NCBI GenBank assembly: GCA_013822245.1
Contig: PNKE01000062.1
Location: forward strand, 1 to 39,130
Direction of reading: 5' to 3'
DNA: 39,130 nucleotides
DNA from: Candidatus Solibacter sp.
Lineage (GTDB): Bacteria > Acidobacteriota > Terriglobia > Bryobacterales > Bryobacteraceae
In this document: positions 34,817-39,130 of the stretch, in pieces
Layout of the letters: each line of letters opens with the position of its first letter
How positions within the stretch are numbered: position 1 is the first letter of the stretch
Position numbers and translations under genes: made by a program
Notes under the pieces: model-generated
Seen by the model: only the letters and a program-made list of their open reading frames with translations
Told to the model about the DNA's origin: nothing
Databases searched by the model: none

Positions 34817-37168
34817 ATGCGCGACTACGAGAAGTTGGGTCAGTTCTATCTTGGGCGGGTGAAGGATGGCGAGGCGAAGCTGCATTATGATGCCAAGGAT
34901 CTGGTGACGCACGCGGTTTGCGTGGGGATGACCGGGTCGGGGAAGACCGGACTTTGCGTTTCGCTGATCGAGGAGGCCGCGCTGGACGGGATACCGGCGC
35001 TGGTGATCGATCCCAAGGGCGATCTCGCGAACCTGATGCTGGCGTTTCCGGAGCTGCGGGCCGAGGATTTCAAGCCTTGGGTGAATCCCGATGAAGCGAG
35101 GTTGAAGGGGCTGGAGGTGGATGAGTTTGCCGCACAGCAGGCGGGGCTGTGGCGGAAGGGCCTCCAGTCGTGGGATCAGGACGGGGAGCGGATTCGCGAG
35201 ATGCTCGGGGCGTCGGAGTTTACGGTGTATACGCCGGGCTCGGATGCCGGCGTGGGGGTGTCGGTGCTCGATTCATTCAAGGCGCCGGGGGCCGAGGAGA
35301 TCGATGACCGCGAGGGGTTCAGGGACAGGATTTCGACGACGGTGTCGAGTCTGCTGGGGCTGGCCGGGATCGATGCCGATCCGGTGCAGAGCCGCGAGCA
35401 CGTGTTCCTGTCCCACATCTTTGATATGAAGTGGCGGAAGGGTGCGGATCTGGATTTGGGGCAGTTGATCGGGATGATCCAGCAGCCGCCGTTCGCGAAG
35501 GTGGGGGTGATGGATCTGGAGTCGTTCTACCCGTCGAAGGAACGGTTCGCTCTGGCGATGGCGTTGAATAATCTGCTGGCGTCGCCGGACTTCGCGGCGT
35601 GGCTGGAAGGCGAGCCGCTGGATATACAGAAGATGCTGTATACGCCGCAGGGCAAGCCGCGGATTGCGATCATTTCGATTGCGCATCTGGGCGACGGGGA
35701 GCGGATGTTCTTCGTGTCGCTGCTGTTGAACCAGGTGCTGGGGTGGGTGAGGCGGCAGACGGGGACGACGAGTCTGCGGGCCATCCTTTATATGGATGAG
35801 ATCTTCGGCTACTTTCCGCCGGTGGCGAATCCGCCGTCGAAGAGGCCGCTGCTGACGCTGCTGAAACAGGCGCGGGCGTTCGGGTTGGGCGTGGTGGTGG
35901 CGACGCAGAACCCGGTGGATCTGGATTACAAAGGGTTGGCGAACACGGGGACGTGGTTCATCGGGCGGCTGCAGACCGAGCGCGATAAGCAGCGGGTGAT
36001 GGAGGGATTGGAGGGCGCGGCGGCGTCGACGGGCGGGCGGTTCGATCGGGGAAAGATGGAAGAGACGCTGGCCGGGCTGGGCAACCGGGTGTTCCTCATG
36101 AACAACGTCCACGACGATGAGCCGGTGGTGTTTCAGACGCGGTGGGCGATGTCGTATTTGCGGGGTCCGATGGGGAAGCCGGAGATACGGAGGTTGATGG
36201 CCGGGAGGAAGGCTGGCGGTGGGTCCGCGGTGGCGGGCGTTGCGGCGGCGGTTAGGCCCGCGCCGGTGGAGGCGGCCAGCGCGAGGCCGGTTGTGCCGCC
36301 GGGGATTACGCAGTATTTCCTGCCGCTGGGCGGGAGCGTGCTGCATTACGAGCCGTGCATTGTGGGGGCGGCGCAGGTGCAGTTTGCCGATGCTAAGACG
36401 GGCGTGGATGTGGTGCGGCAGGTGGCGTATGCGGCGCCGGTGAGCGATGCGGCGCTGGCGGTGGATTGGAGCGCGGCCGAGGAACTGGACCTGCCGCTGG
36501 AGGATCTGGTGAAGCAGCCGGCCGAGGGGGCGACGTTCGCGGAGTTGCCGGCGGCGGCGGCGAATCCGAAGAGCTATGCGGCGTGGCAGAAGGCGTTTGC
36601 GACATGGCTGTTCCAGACGCAGACGGTGGAACTGTATAAGAGCAGGTTGACGGGCGAGGTGTCGAAGCCGGGCGAGGCGGAGGGCGATTTCCGGATCCGG
36701 GTGCAGCAGCGGGCGCGGGAGTTGCGCGATGAGCAGGCCGAGAAATTGCGGCAGAAGTATGCGCCGAAGATGCAGACGCTGAACGATAGGCTGTTCAGGG
36801 CCGAGCAGAAGTTGGAGGCCGAGAAGCAGCAGGCGAGCCAGCAGAAGGTGCAGTCGATGCTGACGATCGGGACGTCGCTATTGGGGGCGTTTCTGGGGCG
36901 CAAGACGGTGAGCGCGTCGAATGTGGGAAGGATCGGCACGGCGGCGCGGTCAGTGGGGCGGATTGGGAAGGAGAAGGCCGACATCGCGCGGGCCGAGGAG
37001 ACGGCGGAGATGATCCAGCAGCAGATCAAGGATCTTGAGGCGCGGTTCCAGGCCGACGTGAACGGGTTGCCGGGGGCCGAGGTGGTGAGCGAACCGCTGG
37101 AGACGCTGGCGGTGAAGGCAAAGAAGACGGGGATCAGCGTGCAGTTGACGGCGTTGGGCTGGAAGTAG
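34817..37168 (+). CDS. HerA-like (DUF87/FtsK-HerA superfamily) ATPase with C-terminal coiled coil
   Basis: The product is 783 residues from the ATG at 34817 (MRDYEKLGQFYLGR), placed by the TACAAT element just upstream. Walker A is GMTGSGKT (37-44), followed by LVIDPKGDLANLM (about 62-74), the pattern of HerA/TraG/VirB4-type ATPases. Walker B is AILYMDEIFGYFP, with the acidic pair DE. KQARAFGLGVVVATQNPVDL is the sensor region, where Gln and Asn precede an arginine finger-like segment further on. The C-terminal third has a Gly/Pro-rich region and a long coiled coil (about 610-760) interrupted by a short hydrophobic segment TIGTSLLGAFLG. The molecular role is unknown: DNA translocation or membrane-linked remodelling are options. 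Third positions strongly favour G. It lies just downstream of the HEPN segment, but in a different codon style. Confidence 0.85.
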   Translation: MRDYEKLGQFYLGRVKDGEAKLHYDAKDLVTHAVCVGMTGSGKTGLCVSLIEEAALDGIPALVIDPKGDLANLMLAFPELRAEDFKPWVNPDEARLKGLEVDEFAAQQAGLWRKGLQSWDQDGERIREMLGASEFTVYTPGSDAGVGVSVLDSFKAPGAEEIDDREGFRDRISTTVSSLLGLAGIDADPVQSREHVFLSHIFDMKWRKGADLDLGQLIGMIQQPPFAKVGVMDLESFYPSKERFALAMALNNLLASPDFAAWLEGEPLDIQKMLYTPQGKPRIAIISIAHLGDGERMFFVSLLLNQVLGWVRRQTGTTSLRAILYMDEIFGYFPPVANPPSKRPLLTLLKQARAFGLGVVVATQNPVDLDYKGLANTGTWFIGRLQTERDKQRVMEGLEGAAASTGGRFDRGKMEETLAGLGNRVFLMNNVHDDEPVVFQTRWAMSYLRGPMGKPEIRRLMAGRKAGGGSAVAGVAAAVRPAPVEAASARPVVPPGITQYFLPLGGSVLHYEPCIVGAAQVQFADAKTGVDVVRQVAYAAPVSDAALAVDWSAAEELDLPLEDLVKQPAEGATFAELPAAAANPKSYAAWQKAFATWLFQTQTVELYKSRLTGEVSKPGEAEGDFRIRVQQRARELRDEQAEKLRQKYAPKMQTLNDRLFRAEQKLEAEKQQASQQKVQSMLTIGTSLLGAFLGRKTVSASNVGRIGTAARSVGRIGKEKADIARAEETAEMIQQQIKDLEARFQADVNGLPGAEVVSEPLETLAVKAKKTGISVQLTALGWK

Positions 37169-37210
37169 ACAGGCGAGGGCGGGATGGGCGCCGAGGAGGC
37201 GGGAGAGGGA

Positions 37211-37247
37211 TCACTTAATAAAGTGACCGGCGGGGGTATGGAATAAT
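37211..37247 (+). promoter_or_regulatory. nuoB promoter with a palindromic operator-like site
   Basis: TCACTT-AATA-AAGTGA at 37211-37226 is a perfect 6-bp inverted repeat. TGGAATAAT at 37239-37247 forms an extended -10 (TGn plus AATAAT), with a start near 37254. The palindrome covers the -35 position, where a repressor would block polymerase. Confidence 0.5.
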
Positions 37248-37262
37248 CTTAAGAGAGGGGCC

Positions 37263-37829
37263 ATGGAAGACCGAGTGAGAGAAAACCAGATCCAGTTGGG
37301 CGAACCGCCCGAGGGGTTGTACGACAAGATCGACACCGATCTGGCGCGGGAAGCCGGGCAGAGCGGGATCCTGGTGACGACCGTGGATTCGGTGATCAAC
37401 TGGGGGCGGAAGAACTCGATCTGGCCGATGACGTTCGGGCTGGCGTGCTGCGCGATCGAGATGATGGCGATGAGCGCGTCGAGGTTTGACATAGCGCGGT
37501 TTGGGGCGGAGGTGTTCAGGGGGTCGCCGCGGCAGAGCGATCTGATGATCATCGCCGGGCGGGTGTCGAACAAGATGGCTCCCGTGGTCAGGCAACTGTA
37601 TCAACAGATGCCCGAGCCGAGATGGGTGATTTCGATGGGGGCGTGCGCGACATCGACGGGCGTGTTTTCAAACTACGCGCTGATTCCGGTGAACCAGATC
37701 ATTCCGGTGGACGTGTATGTGCCGGGGTGTCCGCCGCGGCCCGAGCAGTTGATCCACGCGATCATGATGCTGCAGGAGAAGATCCAGGGCGAGCGGGGGA
37801 CGCTGGCCGATGTGCTGAATCTGTCATAA
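37263..37829 (+). CDS. nuoB: NADH-quinone oxidoreductase subunit B
   Basis: NuoB is the 188-residue peripheral-arm subunit of complex I that holds iron-sulfur cluster N2, the last electron carrier before quinone. The four ligands are visible: the tandem Cys in [10 protein letters not shown], a Cys in GACATSTG and a Cys in [27 protein letters not shown] and the MYDMVR-like REGR region are replaced by local variants, but the fold signature is clear. AGAGAGGGGCC lies immediately before the ATG at 37263. Unusually, neither nuoA nor nuoC flanks it: the next genes are flaG and fliS. It is therefore a solitary nuoB with its own promoter and a possible operator; the rest of complex I must be elsewhere, or this is a second copy. 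Confidence 0.95.
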   Translation: MEDRVRENQIQLGEPPEGLYDKIDTDLAREAGQSGILVTTVDSVINWGRKNSIWPMTFGLACCAIEMMAMSASRFDIARFGAEVFRGSPRQSDLMIIAGRVSNKMAPVVRQLYQQMPEPRWVISMGACATSTGVFSNYALIPVNQIIPVDVYVPGCPPRPEQLIHAIMMLQEKIQGERGTLADVLNLS

Positions 37830-37847
37830 CGGAAAACATTTCCTCTC

Positions 37848-37872
37848 TTGACGTGGTTTGCTGAACCGATAA
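37848..37872 (+). promoter_or_regulatory. Candidate flagellar (sigma-28-type) promoter of flaG-fliS
   Basis: ACCGATAA at 37865-37872 matches seven of eight bases of the sigma-28 -10 consensus GCCGATAA. The expected -35 position contains TTGAC (37848-37852) rather than TAAA. A sigma-70 reading of TTGACG has no suitable -10. The next genes are flagellar, which supports the reading. Confidence 0.5.
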
Positions 37873-37914
37873 GGGGAGTGAGCGAGCCGTCTGGCCGTCT
37901 CAGGGAGGTGAATC

Positions 37915-38199
37915 GTGGAAATCGGAAAGGTCGATCAGGCCTTCGGTATTGCCGCTGTTCTGCCTGCCGCCCCCACCGTCTCGCCAGAGCAACGGGCCGA
38001 GCAGCAGCGGATGATCCAGGCCGTCAAGGCCATAAACTCGGCTGAGTTGTTTGGGAACGCCAGTGAGTTGACGTTCACATTTGACCGCAACTCGCGGAAG
38101 ATGATCCTGAGGCTGGTGGACCGGGAGACCAAGGAAGTGATCCGCCAGATTCCGCCTGAGTATTTGCTGAGGCTGGCGGAGGATCTGAGTGACCGCTGA
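37915..38199 (+). CDS. flaG: FlaG family flagellar protein
   Basis: The 94-residue product starts at a GTG (37915) after GGGAGGTGA. The N-terminal half is variable; the C-terminal half carries the FlaG core: ELTFTFDRNSRKMILRLVDR, ETKEVIRQIPPEYLLRLAED. FlaG affects filament length or assembly; its biochemical action is poorly defined. It precedes fliS by 41 bases, the usual pairing. The flagellin and fliD genes that normally lie beside them are absent here. Confidence 0.93.
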   Translation: MEIGKVDQAFGIAAVLPAAPTVSPEQRAEQQRMIQAVKAINSAELFGNASELTFTFDRNSRKMILRLVDRETKEVIRQIPPEYLLRLAEDLSDR

Positions 38200-38240
38200 G
38201 CGGGCCGAAGCCCGAGAGAAAGCAACGCCGGAGCCAATCG

Positions 38241-38666
38241 ATGTCGTATGTGAACCCCTATGCGGAGACGTTGGAGCAGGAAGTGTACGCGGCCGACCCG
38301 GCGCGGCTGGTCCTGATGTTATTGAGGGGGGCGAGGCAGTCGGTTGAGGAGGCGCGGGAAGCGTTGCATGGGGGCGATGTGCGTCGCCGGGCGCTGGCGG
38401 TGAGCCGTGCGGTGGAGCGGATCGGGGAGTTGAGCGCGAGTCTGGATGGGGAGCGAGGCGGGGCGATGGCGGGGCGGCTGGGGCGGTTGTATGAGTACAT
38501 GGTGCACAGGCTGAACGAGGCGAACGGGAGGCAGGAGGAAGCGGGGTTGGAGGAGGTATCGAGGCTGCTGCTGCCGTTGATCGAGGCGTGGGGGGAAGTG
38601 GCGGTGCAGTGGATGGAAGTCCGGGCGCCGGGGTCTGGGGAGAGCGAAGTGAGGGCGTGTGCGTGA
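38241..38666 (+). CDS. fliS: Flagellin export chaperone FliS
   Basis: FliS is a small, helical cytoplasmic chaperone that binds flagellin and prevents early polymerisation before export; this one has 141 residues. Family features are NPYAETLEQEVYAADPARLV at the start, LMLLRGARQSVEEAREAL in helix 2, and LYEYMVHRLNEANGRQE in the central region. The C-terminus is arginine/alanine-rich and slightly longer than usual. A GGAG lies about eight bases before the ATG. It is transcribed with flaG. Confidence 0.93.
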   Translation: MSYVNPYAETLEQEVYAADPARLVLMLLRGARQSVEEAREALHGGDVRRRALAVSRAVERIGELSASLDGERGGAMAGRLGRLYEYMVHRLNEANGRQEEAGLEEVSRLLLPLIEAWGEVAVQWMEVRAPGSGESEVRACA

Positions 38667-38799
38667 GGGATTCTTGATTAAGAAGTGTACATATTGTTCT
38701 GATTGAGGACAAAACAGTACTAGACGCGTGAGGAGTTGTGATATATGTTTTCCCGTGGCAGATGATCCGGTATGGATCGCGCAGCAGGGGAGATAGAAC

Positions 38800-39054
38800 A
38801 TGACTCTAAGACGAGCGCTGTGCTTGCTGGCCGTGACGGTTGTCGCGGCCGGCACTATTTACGCTCAATCGTTCACGGCGACGGTCCGTGGGACGGTTGT
38901 GGACCAGTCGGCGGCGGTGGTGCCTGGGGCGAAGATAGTCGTCACGGAAGCCGACCGCGGGACGACGTCGAGCACAATCGCCGACGAGCAGGGCCGGTAC
39001 ACGGTGACGGCGTTGCAGCCGGGCAATTACATCCTGACGGTATCCGTCCTGTGA
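38800..39054 (+). pseudogene. Truncated TonB-dependent receptor-like gene (carboxypeptidase-regulatory domain only)
   Basis: The ATG at 38800, nine bases after GGGGAG, opens an 84-residue frame. TLRRALCLLAVTVVAAGTIY is a Sec signal peptide, with cleavage likely after YA. A carboxypeptidase-regulatory-like domain follows, with ATVRGTVVDQSAAVVPGAKI, TEADRGTTSSTIADEQGRYT and TALQPGNYILTV. This is how large acidobacterial Oar-type TonB-dependent receptors begin, but here a TGA (39052-39054) falls exactly where the receptor would continue. Neither of the other frames carries a convincing continuation in the 76 bases left. It may be a decayed receptor, a sequencing error, or a stand-alone small secreted domain. 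The 133-base gap before it contains a TTCTTGATTAAGAA inverted repeat (38671-38684) but no clear promoter. Confidence 0.6.
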
Positions 39055-39130
39055 ACCCATCTTCCCGGGCGCGATATTGGAGCGCAAACTGAGTGCATGA
39101 GATCGGCGCGGCAGCAGGCAGAGATGGCGG

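Noticed and set aside
33509-34820. Attachment-site duplication of the tRNA-Pro 3' end
   Set aside because: No second copy of the tRNA end was found between the tRNA and the ATPase gene, and no integrase gene is in the window.

Overview
The window is GC-rich, densely coded bacterial chromosome. The mix of genes points to an acidobacterium, most likely near Solibacter/Bryobacter. The clues are twin-arginine leaders on secreted enzymes, a Ycf48-like Asp-box protein, a TonB-receptor-type carboxypeptidase-regulatory domain, a RibBA variant, and FlaG/FliS. This assignment is inference; no 16S gene is present.

Layout. 1-4350: the 3' part of rpoC ends in a strong hairpin terminator shared with a convergent pair, bactofilin followed by a methyltransferase-like gene. 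4351-7148: a GAF sensor gene, a Ycf48-like secreted protein and a sugar-phosphate isomerase-like protein. 7278-17922: the centrepiece, a nearly complete propionate module on the plus strand. It encodes the transcarboxylase 5S, 12S, a small coiled-coil subunit and 1.3S biotin carrier, then methylmalonyl-CoA epimerase, both mutase subunits, the mutase chaperone MeaB and a CoA-transferase. Together these interconvert succinyl-CoA and propionyl-CoA, exchange the carboxyl group with pyruvate/oxaloacetate, and recycle CoA between succinate and propionate or acetate (the Wood-Werkman arrangement). One mutase subunit is unusually short.

17923-27144: a Gfo/Idh oxidoreductase, a small frameshifted gene, a large multi-PAS hybrid histidine kinase with a cysteine cluster, a POT-type transporter, and a minus-strand operon of PH-domain protein, SDR enzyme and solitary sugar-binding lipoprotein. 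27221-33378: a DUF4412-like secreted protein, rpsU, a secreted protein of unknown function, a RibBA whose GTP cyclohydrolase II half looks catalytically dead, and a divergent membrane-bound PP2C-type phosphatase.

33404-39130: tRNA-Pro(CGG), then a HEPN-motif protein, an inverted repeat and a gene remnant that look like a small acquired segment. After these come a HerA-like ATPase, a solitary nuoB, a flaG-fliS pair behind a sigma-28-like promoter, and the truncated start of a TonB-receptor-like gene.

Three genes (4357, 33621, 34817) have a clear -10 hexamer only 6-7 bases before the start codon, suggesting leaderless mRNAs. Family names rest on recognition of conserved motifs by eye; no database search was run.
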